From Candidatus Obscuribacterales bacterium (GTDB lineage Bacteria > Cyanobacteriota > Vampirovibrionia > Obscuribacterales > Obscuribacteraceae): a DNA stretch of 64,000 nucleotides. Under the pieces are notes generated by a model that searched no databases, had not been told where the DNA came from, and saw only the letters and a program-made list of their open reading frames with translations. Shown piece after piece: positions 43,265-51,967 of the stretch (positions are counted from its first letter, which is position 1; each line of letters opens with the position of its first letter). The stretch spans positions 50,901 to 114,900 of the forward strand of contig JAKFVQ010000026.1 of the NCBI GenBank assembly GCA_021732085.1, in the 5' to 3' direction. The position numbers were made by a program, and so were the translations under genes.

Positions 43265-43284
43265 TATAATCTAGACAGTCTAGA
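43265..43284 (+). promoter_or_regulatory. Promoter and operator of toxin-antitoxin pair
   Basis: TATAAT (43265-43270) is immediately overlapped by TCTAGA-CAG-TCTAGA (43270-43284), a palindrome that also contains two direct copies of TCTAGAC. The location at the expected start site, 12 bp before the antitoxin ATG, fits autorepression by a Phd/YefM-type antitoxin. Confidence 0.7.
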
Positions 43285-43295
43285 CGGATTTTCCA

Positions 43296-43547
43296 ATGAA
43301 AAACTGGCAATTACAAGAAGCGAAAAACAAATTCAGCCAGGTTGTGGACGAGGCGATCAAAGGCGACCCACAGATAATCACACGCCATGGTGATTCAGTT
43401 GCGGTAGTCATCTCTTATGACGAGTTTCTAAAATTGAAAGCTAAGAAAGAGCCGCTATCAAAGTTCTTTGGTTCTGTGTCATTAGAAGGTCTATTCCTAG
43501 AAAGAGACAAGAGTGGGCTTCGGACGCACGATGACCTATCTTCTTGA
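43296..43547 (+). CDS. Phd/YefM-type antitoxin
   Basis: This is an 83-residue antitoxin with the family N-terminus WQLQEAKNKFSQVVDEA and HGDSVAVVISYDEFLKLK, which forms the DNA-binding dimer. The C-terminal part (LSKFFGSVSLEGLFLERDKSGLRTHDDLS) is the usual toxin-wrapping tail. It is preceded by its own promoter with a palindromic operator. The toxin start lies inside its last codons. Phd/YefM antitoxins pair with Doc, YoeB or PIN toxins; here the partner is PIN. Confidence 0.92.
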   Translation: MKNWQLQEAKNKFSQVVDEAIKGDPQIITRHGDSVAVVISYDEFLKLKAKKEPLSKFFGSVSLEGLFLERDKSGLRTHDDLSS

Positions 43548-43953
43548 TACTTGCGTTATCTCCGAGTTAGCATCCACGAAACCAAACCAATCGGTTGTGG
43601 CGTGGATTGATGACCTGAATGACGAGGATATCTACTTAAGTGTAATAACATTGGGCGAAATCAGGCGCGGAATTGACCGATTACCGATTTCCAGCAAGCG
43701 AAAGACGCTGGAAAAATGGCTTCAGAGTATTCTCGTTCGTTTCCAGAGCAATATCATTTCTGTGGATACATCCATTATTCTTCACTGGGGCTCCTTGGTG
43801 GCGGAGTTGGATAAGAACGGCACTCCTATGCCGGCAATTGATTCGCTGATAGCTGCCAGCGCGAGCTTCCACAGACTTACATTGGTCACAAGAAATGTGG
43901 CCGACTTTAAGAATTCGAAGATTCCATTGTTCAATCCCTGGAAAAGCAAATAG
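43531..43953 (+). CDS. vapC: VapC-type PIN-domain toxin
   Basis: This is a PIN-domain RNase of about 140 residues, likely cleaving tRNA or rRNA when freed from its antitoxin. ATG 43531 gives TYLLDTCVISEL with the first catalytic Asp. Glu follows in VITLGEIRRGI, then Asp in PMPAIDSLIAASA and the last Asp in TRNVADFKNS. All four acidic residues are present. A GTG at 43513 is also in frame. It overlaps the antitoxin by 17 nt, typical of coupled translation. Confidence 0.92.
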   Translation: MTYLLDTCVISELASTKPNQSVVAWIDDLNDEDIYLSVITLGEIRRGIDRLPISSKRKTLEKWLQSILVRFQSNIISVDTSIILHWGSLVAELDKNGTPMPAIDSLIAASASFHRLTLVTRNVADFKNSKIPLFNPWKSK

Positions 43954-43967
43954 ACAAGCGAAATGCG

Positions 43968-44540
43968 TTAGTCGCTACCTTGCTCCGATTCGCCTTCGGC
44001 TTTTCCTTCCTCGGCATTCAAGGTGGCGAAGTCCGAAGCTTTTAAGTTATCGATGAACTTTTTGAACTCCTCAGCTTCTTCTTCGTCTTTTTCGAAATCG
44101 GCTGAGATGGTGCCTTCTGCCACCACCTGCGCTGCCACGAAGATTGGTGCCTTTGCTCTTAGCGCCAGAGCTATGGCGTCAGATGGTCTAGCGTCGATGG
44201 TTTTTAGCCCTTCTCGATCTGGAGAGCCTGGCGGAGTTTGTGGGATGTTGCCGTTTGCAAGAGGTTGAAGAACAATAGTGGCAAAGTAAGTATTTGATGC
44301 CAGTTCGTTTATTTCTATGTGTTTTACTTTGAATCCTGTTTGTTGAATGGTACTCAACAAGAGGTCATGAGTAAGCGGACGCTCAGGTTTATAGTTGTCC
44401 AGAGCTCGTGTGATTGCGTTTGCTTCAAACATGCCGATCCAAATTGGAAGCGCGCGCCTTTTTTGCGGATCGTTCAAAACGACGATTGGGTGCCCGTTTC
44501 GAGCATCCATCGCAATTCCAGCTACGTACATCTCAATCAT
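43968..44540 (-). CDS. Bifunctional nuclease family protein (DUF151)
   Basis: This 190-residue protein matches the BFN/DUF151 family: EMYVAGIAMDARNGHPIVVLND, LPIWIGMFEANAI, RPLTHDLLLSTI and the hallmark DARPSDAIALALRAKAPIFVA. Relatives in plants and Thermotoga have been described with RNase and DNase activity. The C-terminal 45 residues are acidic (DEEEAEEFKKFIDNL and an EEGKAEGESEQ tail). It converges on the VapC gene with a 14-bp gap, so it is not part of that module. Confidence 0.88.
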   Translation of the reverse strand: MIEMYVAGIAMDARNGHPIVVLNDPQKRRALPIWIGMFEANAITRALDNYKPERPLTHDLLLSTIQQTGFKVKHIEINELASNTYFATIVLQPLANGNIPQTPPGSPDREGLKTIDARPSDAIALALRAKAPIFVAAQVVAEGTISADFEKDEEEAEEFKKFIDNLKASDFATLNAEEGKAEGESEQGSD

Positions 44541-44780
44541 GCTGCGCCTTTTCTGCCTCCAATACTGGGATTATGCCCAAAATACGGGCTTTTAGTTGTC
44601 ATCAAGTTAAATTTTTGGCGGAATCGGCTCTACAAGAGGCTTAACGAACAAACGTAAAATCAATTATAAGCAGATTTTTCTTGTTATTGCTTGCTCCTAC
44701 AAACTTGCAAAGACGCAGCCCCTCCTGCAAAGTTCCTGTACATGCATGTCTCCGTATTTTGCGCAGACATATAAGAACTA

Positions 44781-44811
44781 TTGACAGTAAGGCCGTCAAA
44801 GTGTGTAAACT
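44781..44811 (+). promoter_or_regulatory. Promoter upstream of tRNA-Leu
   Basis: TTGACA (44781-44786) is perfect. TGTAAA (44804-44809) lies 17 nt later, or TAAACT (44806-44811) at 19 nt. Transcription would start about 55 bp before the tRNA. The remaining sequence between 44541 and 44870 holds nothing I recognise. Confidence 0.65.
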
Positions 44812-44870
44812 ATCTATCTGACCTCCCATTTGGGATGGGCGTCGTGCGACGCATGCGTTGCACATTACAA

Positions 44871-44950
44871 GTCCGGATGGCGGAATTGGTAGACGCGTAC
44901 GTTTGAGGGGCGTATGGGCAACCGTGAGGGTTCAAGTCCCTCTCCGGACA
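44871..44950 (+). tRNA. tRNA-Leu (GAG)
   Basis: Acceptor GTCCGGA (44871-44877) pairs with TCCGGAC (44943-44949), with discriminator A. The anticodon stem TACGT/GCGTA encloses loop TTGAGGG, giving GAG. D-loop GGCGGAATTGGTAGACG and T-arm GAGGG-TTCAAGT-CCCTC are typical of leucine tRNAs, though the variable arm is short. CCA is not encoded. T8 follows directly and probably ends the transcript. Confidence 0.93.
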
Positions 44951-45045
44951 TTTTTTTTCTAAGCAAAATGAATCCAATTGACGGGCTGAGCAGGTTGCTG
45001 AGACCAGCACTCTTTGTCGGCGACGTTAGTTCATCGGAGCTATAA

Positions 45046-45303
45046 ATGCCAGTCATTAGATCACAATGGCCGCACACCGTGGATGACATCGTCAAAGCTC
45101 TTGATGGAGTGTGGGGTGTGGTCGGCGCCATCAGTCAAACCGGTAACCTGCTGAGGCTTGAGCGCAGCTTTGCCAAACCGACCGTCTATAAATTCGTTGA
45201 ATATGATGGCAACAACGAAGAGCGACCACTAAATGAGAAAACCTTTTCCGAAGAGGAAAAGAGCGAAGCAATCAATCAATTCGCAAAACTGCTGGGCTTT
45301 TGA
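45046..45303 (+). CDS. Small hypothetical protein
   Basis: This is an 85-residue soluble protein with a GGAG site 8 nt before ATG 45046. The sequence is even and protein-like (WPHTVDDIVKALDGVWGVVGAISQTGNLLRLERSF), predicted as a small alpha-beta domain. I do not recognise a family. It lies 52 bp before the HerA-like ATPase on the same strand. It may be its operon partner, although it is far too small to be the NurA nuclease that usually accompanies HerA. Confidence 0.62.
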   Translation: MPVIRSQWPHTVDDIVKALDGVWGVVGAISQTGNLLRLERSFAKPTVYKFVEYDGNNEERPLNEKTFSEEEKSEAINQFAKLLGF

Positions 45304-45355
45304 ATAGTCGATCTTGTTTGAAGATCTGCGCTCAGCGGCACAATGCCATAGATAA

Positions 45356-47008
45356 GTGGGGTTATGCCGTTTGAAAAAGAAAGCGAAATATCTGGGCATG
45401 ATCACGCAAGGCTCGCTTTCACACGGGCTTGAAATGCGTCTTGATCGCAAAACTTCCGTAGAGGACTTGCGTGTCGGCCGCTTCGTCGTTGTCGAAGGAC
45501 GAAACACCCGCTTCTTCAGCATGCTCACAGACGTTAGCCTTGCAACAAGCAGCCCACAGATTTTGAATTTCCCGCCAGAGCAAGATCGTTTTTTACTTGA
45601 TGTTCTCTCAGGCGTATCTACATTCGGATCTGTGAAGGTGCAACCGATGCTTATGCTGGAAGGCACAGATAAGGAATTACGCCCGGTAAAAACGATCCCA
45701 AGCCATTTCTCGCAAGTTTTTGAAGCAAACGCAGACGACTTCGGTCTGGTATTCGGCAAAGAGAATAATGAGACAAAAAGCGATCCCTTCTTCAATATCG
45801 GCCAACCGCTCAATATGGACATCCCTATTTGTGTGGATCTGAGCCGCTTCATCGAACGCTCGAACGGTATCTTTGGTAAGTCCGGAACGGGCAAATCATT
45901 TCTGACGCGCATCTTTCTTTGTGGAACTATCAAGAAAGACTTGGCTTCACTGCTCGTTTTTGACATGCATAACGAATACGGCTGGCAAGCCATGTCAGAA
46001 AACAAAAAGCAACCGCGCGTAAAAGGGCTGAAGCAATTATTCGGTCATGATGTAATTGTTTACAGCCTCGATGCGGAGTCCTCAAAGGCGCGCGGTATCC
46101 CGGATGCAAGAGAGTTATACATCGGGTTGGACCAAATCGAGATCGAAGATCTTGATTTGCTCAAGTCCGAGTTAGCTCTATCTGAGCCAACTTTGGAAAA
46201 TGCATACATAATAAAAGAGCGGCTAGGCAGCAACTGGATATCGCTGCTGCTAGAGATGACAGGCGAAGAAATAGAAGAATTCACCGAGATGTACAAAGGT
46301 CATCCTGGCTCTATCAAAACGCTGCAGCGCAGATTAAATACGGTGGTGCAGAAAACACATTACCTCAAAACACAAGTACAACAGAACTATATCGACGAGA
46401 TTCTCCGGCATATACAAGCCGGCAAACATATCGTGCTCGAGTTCGGACGGCAAAACAACTTGCTTTCGTACATGCTTGCTACAAACATCATCACAAGGCG
46501 ACTACACGCACAATACGTCCGCCTCTCCGAGGCACACCTGGCTAATCCGGAAGGCACGCGCCCTCCCAGAAAGCTGATGATTGTGATCGAAGAGGCGCAC
46601 AAATTTCTCTCGCCGCAATTAGCGAAACAAACAATCTTCGGCATCATTGCCAGGGAAATGCGCAAGTATTTCGTCACACTGTTGATAATCGATCAGCGTC
46701 CGTCCGGCATAGACAACGAGATCTTGAGCCAATTAGGCACGCGAGTTACGGCACTCTTGAACGACGATAAGGATATAGATGCTGTATTCACCGGTGTTTC
46801 AGGCAGCCAAACATTAAGGACGGTTCTCTCACAAATGGATCCAAAACAGCAAGCGCTTGTGCTTGGTTACGCAGTTCCGATGCCCGTTGTTATCAGAACA
46901 AGATCATTCGACAATGATTTTTACCGTGACTTGCAGGCTGATCATCAAGAGCAAGATAGAGAAACACGAGCTAAACGAGCCCAAGTTGAACTATTTGGTG
47001 GCAGCTAA
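45356..47008 (+). CDS. HerA-like DNA-translocating ATPase
   Basis: This is an ATPase of about 550 residues in the HerA/FtsK superfamily (DUF87 type). Residues 1-110 form the N-terminal HAS-barrel domain (KYLGMITQGSLSHGLEMRLD, GRFVVVEG). Walker A is GKSGTGKSF (about 174), Walker B is LMIVIEEAHKF with the adjacent Glu, and the arginine-finger region follows IDQRPSGIDNEILSQLGTRV. HerA hexamers pump DNA for end resection (with NurA) or act in anti-phage defence pairs. No nuclease gene is beside it here. GTG 45356, TTG 45371 and ATG 45398 are all possible starts; the barrel similarity favours 45371 or earlier. Confidence 0.86.
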   Translation: MGLCRLKKKAKYLGMITQGSLSHGLEMRLDRKTSVEDLRVGRFVVVEGRNTRFFSMLTDVSLATSSPQILNFPPEQDRFLLDVLSGVSTFGSVKVQPMLMLEGTDKELRPVKTIPSHFSQVFEANADDFGLVFGKENNETKSDPFFNIGQPLNMDIPICVDLSRFIERSNGIFGKSGTGKSFLTRIFLCGTIKKDLASLLVFDMHNEYGWQAMSENKKQPRVKGLKQLFGHDVIVYSLDAESSKARGIPDARELYIGLDQIEIEDLDLLKSELALSEPTLENAYIIKERLGSNWISLLLEMTGEEIEEFTEMYKGHPGSIKTLQRRLNTVVQKTHYLKTQVQQNYIDEILRHIQAGKHIVLEFGRQNNLLSYMLATNIITRRLHAQYVRLSEAHLANPEGTRPPRKLMIVIEEAHKFLSPQLAKQTIFGIIAREMRKYFVTLLIIDQRPSGIDNEILSQLGTRVTALLNDDKDIDAVFTGVSGSQTLRTVLSQMDPKQQALVLGYAVPMPVVIRTRSFDNDFYRDLQADHQEQDRETRAKRAQVELFGGS

Positions 47009-47091
47009 CCCTTGCAACGCTAGTATTATCTGGGCTATTGTTAGAATACTAATATAGCGAAGATGTGACCGGGCTATGTATTAAGGAACAG

Positions 47092-47853
47092 ATGTTCAAA
47101 GAGCCTGATAAGAAGATCGAAAAAGCGGCTGACGAAGGCAAGGACGCCAGCGGCTCAGCAGAGAATAGCGCCTCGGGCAATGCAGATCTCGAAGATGATC
47201 CATATGCAGATATTGAGCCTGATTTTAAAGTTACAGCATCCGCCAAGCAGCCAGAGTCTTCTGTTCCAGGAAATAAAAAGGAAGCCACTGAGCAAAATAG
47301 TGAAGTGGAGCCTATCGACTTGCAGGACAACTTTGTAGAGAACAAAGAACCTGCAGAACTGATGTTTTGCATCATCCTGGCATCAATATATTTGGGTTTA
47401 GCTCGCTATTTCTGGGAGCCTCTAAAAAAGGTTTCCTGGCTATTCTGGGAGTTTGAAGCCTTCCTCATTTTCGTCGCCATCATCGCCCTTTTCTTGGGCG
47501 CCCGCCCATACATGTCCCCGTCCAGCCTCCAAATAAGTAGGCACGGTATCAAGTATCAAGGACCTTATTGGCCCCAGAGAAAAACGGTCAACTGGACAAA
47601 CGTGGTGCAAATGTACGTCAGTCCCGAACTCATTCTTGTTATTTATCGATTATCAGACAAGCCGAAAAGCCTGAGACCACTGTTGATTCACTCAGTGTAT
47701 CTGGCTGACAAAGACAAAATAGCTGACAGCATTTCAAAGTACGCGCCAATGGAACCAGTTCTGGTCGCGAATCCAGGTTTGATCACACGCACATTTCAAA
47801 TTTTGATGTTTGCTGCCGTCGTGATTTGGATATTGAGTGTCTTAAAAAATTGA
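47092..47853 (+). CDS. Membrane protein with PH-like domain
   Basis: ATG 47092 with AAGGA 5 nt upstream gives about 253 residues; GTG 47065 is the outer limit. Residues 1-85 are acidic and probably disordered (Glu/Asp/Ser/Ala). Two membrane helices follow (about 90-130, with the second LFIFVAIIALFLGA-like). Then comes a beta domain (LQISRHGIKYQGPYWPQRKTVNWTNVVQMYV), which has the look of bacterial PH-like domains, and a final helix (FQILMFAAVVIWILSVL). It is 80 bp downstream of the HerA-like gene. Function is unknown. Confidence 0.65.
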   Translation: MFKEPDKKIEKAADEGKDASGSAENSASGNADLEDDPYADIEPDFKVTASAKQPESSVPGNKKEATEQNSEVEPIDLQDNFVENKEPAELMFCIILASIYLGLARYFWEPLKKVSWLFWEFEAFLIFVAIIALFLGARPYMSPSSLQISRHGIKYQGPYWPQRKTVNWTNVVQMYVSPELILVIYRLSDKPKSLRPLLIHSVYLADKDKIADSISKYAPMEPVLVANPGLITRTFQILMFAAVVIWILSVLKN

Positions 47854-47983
47854 AGCACCGAATCTGGTGGCAAACCCTGTTAGCAATTACAAGATCAAAA
47901 AAGCACAGAGAAACGAACAAGAATGGCAGTATGATCGGCCATTGAAAATGCCAAGAGCTGCACTTTACCAGTAGCTTATGTGC

Positions 47984-48442
47984 TTACTTGCCGGGAACCT
48001 TTCCGGCTGTATTTGCATCTCTCAAGTCGGCACTCAGGTTTCTTAAATAACCAATCAAGTTATTCAATTCGTCGTCATTTATGGAGTCTTTAGGCTGAGG
48101 AGGCATGATGCCTTTACCTCTGCGGATGAATGCTGTCAATGCAGGATCACTCGGAAAGTGTTCAGCCACAAGATCAAGACGCGGACCCATTCCTAGCTTT
48201 CCACTAGGGTGGCATGTGTTACAACTGCGCACGAAGATCTGTTCGCCAGTCAAATTAGTCGAAGTCGATGCTTGCTGCAGCTGACTCGCTTGTTTGGCGG
48301 CTTCAATCCGTCGCATTTCCTCACCCATCGAGCAAGAAGAGAGACAAATGAGCAAGGTAAACAAAATCAGCGGTTTCAAAAATAATTGCATAAGCATAAT
48401 GATAAAACTTCGCTCGCATAAAAATCTCAAACGACTTGACAT
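47984..48442 (-). CDS. Lipoprotein c-type cytochrome
   Basis: ATG 48442 lies 8 nt after AAGGA and gives 152 residues. The signal ends in lipobox LSSC (LLICLSSCS), so the protein is lipid-anchored outside the cytoplasmic membrane. A single heme-binding C-x-x-C-H (RSCNTCHPSGKLGMGP) sits near residue 72, and the distal Met ligand is probably in GIMPPQP. The fold is class I mono-heme (about 90 residues). It stands alone, without an oxidase or reductase nearby, so its redox partner is elsewhere. Confidence 0.88.
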   Translation of the reverse strand: MSSRLRFLCERSFIIMLMQLFLKPLILFTLLICLSSCSMGEEMRRIEAAKQASQLQQASTSTNLTGEQIFVRSCNTCHPSGKLGMGPRLDLVAEHFPSDPALTAFIRRGKGIMPPQPKDSINDDELNNLIGYLRNLSADLRDANTAGKVPGK

Positions 48443-48733
48443 GCAAGACATCCTTCAGTGTAGCACTGGTGCAACATTGCATATCTGATTTACAGTTTTG
48501 AAGTTTAGAGTCTGTTCAATCGGGGAAAAATTATCAGCTTCTGAGAGAGGAAATCCGTGAATCTATTAGCTAAATTAGCTCTCGCTTAACACAGGGTTTA
48601 CGTTGCCAGTGTAAACTAATTCATGATGGGTTAAGGATTTGCGGCATTCCGATTGGATTTGCAACAGATATAACAAAGCTAGCAAGTCCCAGCAATTCAC
48701 TAGTCATCACCAGCTCAATCGTCGGAGATTCAC

Positions 48734-50047
48734 ATGACAACTCAGGTAACAAGACTAGATCCACCAAAGCGTCCCGGCGATGGCGAGCCAGAATCGAGAA
48801 TAATTATTCAAGGTGGCCGCCCCCTTTCAGGCGAAGTTTTTGTAGGCGGCGCCAAAAATGCAGTTTTGAAAATCATGGCTGCAGCTCTACTTACTAAAGA
48901 AACTTGCGTTCTGCGCAACGTACCGAATTTGACTGACGTCGAAATGATGGCTGCAGTTCTTCGTCATCTCGGAGCCAAAGTTACCGTCTCCAATTCCGAA
49001 GTAATTATCAATTCACGCGATGTCGCTGATATCGAAGCTCCATACGAGCTGGTCAGCCAACTGCGCGCATCATTCGTCGTACTAGGACCTCTTGTTTCAC
49101 GTTTCCGCCAAGCCAAGGTTTCATTGCCAGGCGGCTGCGCGATCGGCGAGCGCCGCATCGATCTCCACGAGCGTGGTTTGAAACTGCTCGGTTGCGAGGT
49201 AGCACTTGAGCATGGTTATGTTCTGGCTCAAGCCGAAAAATTGACAGGCACCAGAATCTATCTTGATCGCCCGTCAAACGGAGCAACCGAAAACATCATG
49301 ATGGCAGCTGTTCTTGCTGAAGGACAAACAGTCATCGAGAACGCAGCTCAAGATCCTGAAATTCTCAACCTTGCAGAATTCATCAATTCGATTGGTGGAA
49401 AAATTCATGGAGCCGGTACATATCAAATCACCATAGATGGTGTCGGCATCGACGAATTGCATGGTACTACATTTGATATCATTCCGGACCGCCTCGAAGC
49501 TGGCACATTCATGGCCGGCTGTATGGTGGCAGGTGGTGAAATCGTCGTCGAGAAGGTCAATCCCCACCATATCTACTCACTGATAAGCAAAATGCAAGAA
49601 ATGGGAGCTGAAATTGCGATCTATGCTCCAGACACTATCAAAATCAAGATGGTAGGTCGTTGCAAACCAACTGAAATTACAACTCTTCCGTATCCAGCCT
49701 TCCCAACAGACATGCAGTCGCTTCTCATGTCAGTTTTGGCGACTGGCGACGGAACATCAATCATCACCGAAACGATTTACGAAAATCGCTTCATGCAGGT
49801 TGGTGAACTGAGAAGAATGGGAGCCGATATCACAGTTAAGGGTAACTCCGCGGTAATCAAAGGAGTCCCGAAACTGACAGGCGCAGAAGTAAAATCACCT
49901 GACCTTCGCGCCTCAGCTGCGCTCGTGATTAGCGGACTTGGAGCCGAGGGCATCACTGAAGTGAGCGGCCTTCGTCACCTAGATCGCGGATATGAGCGGC
50001 TGGAAGAAAAACTACGCGGATTAGGCGCCAACGTCTATCGGCGTTAA
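48734..50047 (+). CDS. murA: UDP-N-acetylglucosamine 1-carboxyvinyltransferase
   Basis: MurA transfers enolpyruvate from PEP to UDP-GlcNAc, the first committed step of peptidoglycan synthesis. The 437-residue protein (usual 418-420) begins with about 20 extra residues. It shows the family lysine block VGGAKNAVLKIMAAAL, the fosfomycin-target Cys in LPGGCAIGERRIDLHERGL (usually GxRPxDLH), and the C-terminal DLRASAALVISGL and DRGYERLEEKL. The active-site Cys means it should be fosfomycin-sensitive. GGAG precedes ATG 48734. The aspartate kinase follows 39 bp later on the same strand. Confidence 0.96.
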   Translation: MTTQVTRLDPPKRPGDGEPESRIIIQGGRPLSGEVFVGGAKNAVLKIMAAALLTKETCVLRNVPNLTDVEMMAAVLRHLGAKVTVSNSEVIINSRDVADIEAPYELVSQLRASFVVLGPLVSRFRQAKVSLPGGCAIGERRIDLHERGLKLLGCEVALEHGYVLAQAEKLTGTRIYLDRPSNGATENIMMAAVLAEGQTVIENAAQDPEILNLAEFINSIGGKIHGAGTYQITIDGVGIDELHGTTFDIIPDRLEAGTFMAGCMVAGGEIVVEKVNPHHIYSLISKMQEMGAEIAIYAPDTIKIKMVGRCKPTEITTLPYPAFPTDMQSLLMSVLATGDGTSIITETIYENRFMQVGELRRMGADITVKGNSAVIKGVPKLTGAEVKSPDLRASAALVISGLGAEGITEVSGLRHLDRGYERLEEKLRGLGANVYRR

Positions 50048-50086
50048 CAGTCACATCACAACAAAATAGTGCAAGAGGACAACTCC

Positions 50087-51481
50087 ATGATAGTCATGAA
50101 GTTTGGCGGCACGTCTGTGGGTTCCGCCGAACGAATGCAAGAAGTAATAAACCTGGTCCAAAGCGCGCAACAAAAAGGGCGACAGCCGGTAGTCGTGCTA
50201 TCGGCAATGTCGGGAATAACCAATTGGTTGATCGAAGGCGCAGAACTAGCACTTGACCGTAAACTGGAAGAAGCGGTCAAAGTATTGGACAAGATACGCG
50301 ACAAACACGTCGATGCTATCAACAAGCTTTTCAGCAATGGACCACGACGAGCAGAGCTAATGGACACGCTCAATGAAAAGCTCGATGAGCTGCTCATTCT
50401 GTACAAAGGCGTGGCCTATTTGGGCGAACTTTCAAAACGCTCGCTTGATGCCATTTCAGGATTCGGAGAATTACTCTCATCGGCTATGGTGGCAGCTTTC
50501 GCCGAAGAGAAGGGTATGAACTGCAAATGGTTGGACGCCAGACAAATGGTGATCACCAATGAGAACTTTGGGAAAGCAGAGCCGCTCTGGGACAAGCTAA
50601 TCCCTCTTTGCAAAAACAAAATCTCACCGCTTTTGGAAAAGGGTGCAGCAGTTTTCACTCAAGGTTTCATTGGCAGCACCGACAGCGGTATCAACACTAC
50701 TTTAGGAAGAGGCGGGTCGGATTACAGCGCATCAATTATTGGTGTTGCACTGGACGCAGATGAAATTCAGATCTGGACTGACGTTGACGGCATGATGTCG
50801 GCAGATCCGCGCGTCGTCAAAGAAGCAAAAGTTCTGCCTGAAGTATCGTTTCAAGAAGCATCTGAACTTGCCTATTTCGGAGCAAAGGTTTTGCACCCGA
50901 TGACCATACATCCGGCCGTCGAAAAAAATATTCCGGTGAAGATTCTGAACACCTTAAACCCGACGGCGTCGGGCACCATCATCAAGGGAACGGTTACCAG
51001 TGGCGACGACATGATCCGCGCGGTCGCAGCTAAGAAAAATATTTCAGCGATCTATCTCAGCTCACCGAACATGTTGATGAGTCACGGCTATCTTGCAAAA
51101 GTTTTTGAAATATTCGATCGGCACAAAGTTGCGGTTGATCTGATTTCAACATCTGAAGTGTCGATCGCACTTACGATAGACACAACGGACAAGCTCGATC
51201 AGCTTCATCAGGAGCTGGCGCAATGTGCCGATGTTCAGGTTATGCGCGAGGTCTCCATCGTCAGCGTCGTCGGCAGACAATTCCGTTATCAAAGCGGAAT
51301 CGCCGGTAAGGTTTTCAAAGCACTGAGCGATATTCCTGTGCTGATGATTTCAGGCGGCGCTTCAGATATTAACCTCAGCTTCGTAGTGTCGGCCGATCAG
51401 TCGGACAGAGCCGTTCGCCAATTGCATGCCGAGTTCTTCAACGCCAGCTCGACCAAGTCTAATAACTCGTTGTCTGCATAA
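50087..51481 (+). CDS. lysC: Aspartate kinase, lysine-sensitive type
   Basis: This enzyme phosphorylates aspartate in the first step to lysine, threonine, methionine and diaminopimelate. ATG 50087, behind AGAGGAC, gives 464 residues. Signatures are VMKFGGTSVGSAERM, the substrate block FGELLSSAMVAAF, TLGRGGSDYSASIIGVALDADEIQIWTDVDG and VLHPMTIHPA. Two C-terminal ACT domains follow (FEIFDRHKVAVDLISTSEVSIALTID and QSGIAGKVFKALSDIPVLMISGGASD). The size and layout resemble monofunctional LysC of E. coli. Placement after murA may join two inputs to cell-wall synthesis, since this path yields diaminopimelate (inference). Confidence 0.93.
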   Translation: MIVMKFGGTSVGSAERMQEVINLVQSAQQKGRQPVVVLSAMSGITNWLIEGAELALDRKLEEAVKVLDKIRDKHVDAINKLFSNGPRRAELMDTLNEKLDELLILYKGVAYLGELSKRSLDAISGFGELLSSAMVAAFAEEKGMNCKWLDARQMVITNENFGKAEPLWDKLIPLCKNKISPLLEKGAAVFTQGFIGSTDSGINTTLGRGGSDYSASIIGVALDADEIQIWTDVDGMMSADPRVVKEAKVLPEVSFQEASELAYFGAKVLHPMTIHPAVEKNIPVKILNTLNPTASGTIIKGTVTSGDDMIRAVAAKKNISAIYLSSPNMLMSHGYLAKVFEIFDRHKVAVDLISTSEVSIALTIDTTDKLDQLHQELAQCADVQVMREVSIVSVVGRQFRYQSGIAGKVFKALSDIPVLMISGGASDINLSFVVSADQSDRAVRQLHAEFFNASSTKSNNSLSA

Positions 51482-51967
51482 CGTTCCGGTTGTTAATTCC
51501 CATCGCCACGGCTACAGTAGAAATTCTCAAGTTTTTCTACTTCGCTGCGATCAGTCTAAGCAACCTGAATTAATATCCGATAACGGTGCCTCACACCACT
51601 GCATGGTAGGCGCCGGACTCCGTTCACTACCGCTTGCATAGTCGGCATTGCCTCCGTTCACAACGAAACACTTTTTCTCATAGAACACGCTCGTTCATAA
51701 CGTAACGCCGTCATTCATACAGAAAGGCTCTCATTCATAACGAAGCCTGACTCATTTCGGAGCGCTTCTAGCTTCAGCGCATTTTCGCCCGACGATAGCT
51801 CCGGGCACCTGTCCTTCTATGTCTCACGGTCACGCTCATTGGGCAAGTTTGTTTACAAGGGCGGAGCATTTTGCCGCAGCCGGGAAGAATAAAGCTGCAA
51901 GGCATTTTGCCAGGGGGAAAAATATGACCGCCAGAGGCGGCAGCATTAAGGGACTGCGTGTCCTGAA
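51482..51967. other. Intergenic with short degenerate repeats
   Basis: There is no gene. Between about 51656 and 51745 the motif TTCATAACG or a close variant occurs four times on the plus strand (TTCACAACG, TTCATAACG, TTCATACAG, TTCATAACG), spaced 20-38 bp apart. These could be protein-binding sites upstream of the pseudokinase gene, but the spacing is irregular and the pattern may be chance. Confidence 0.35.
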
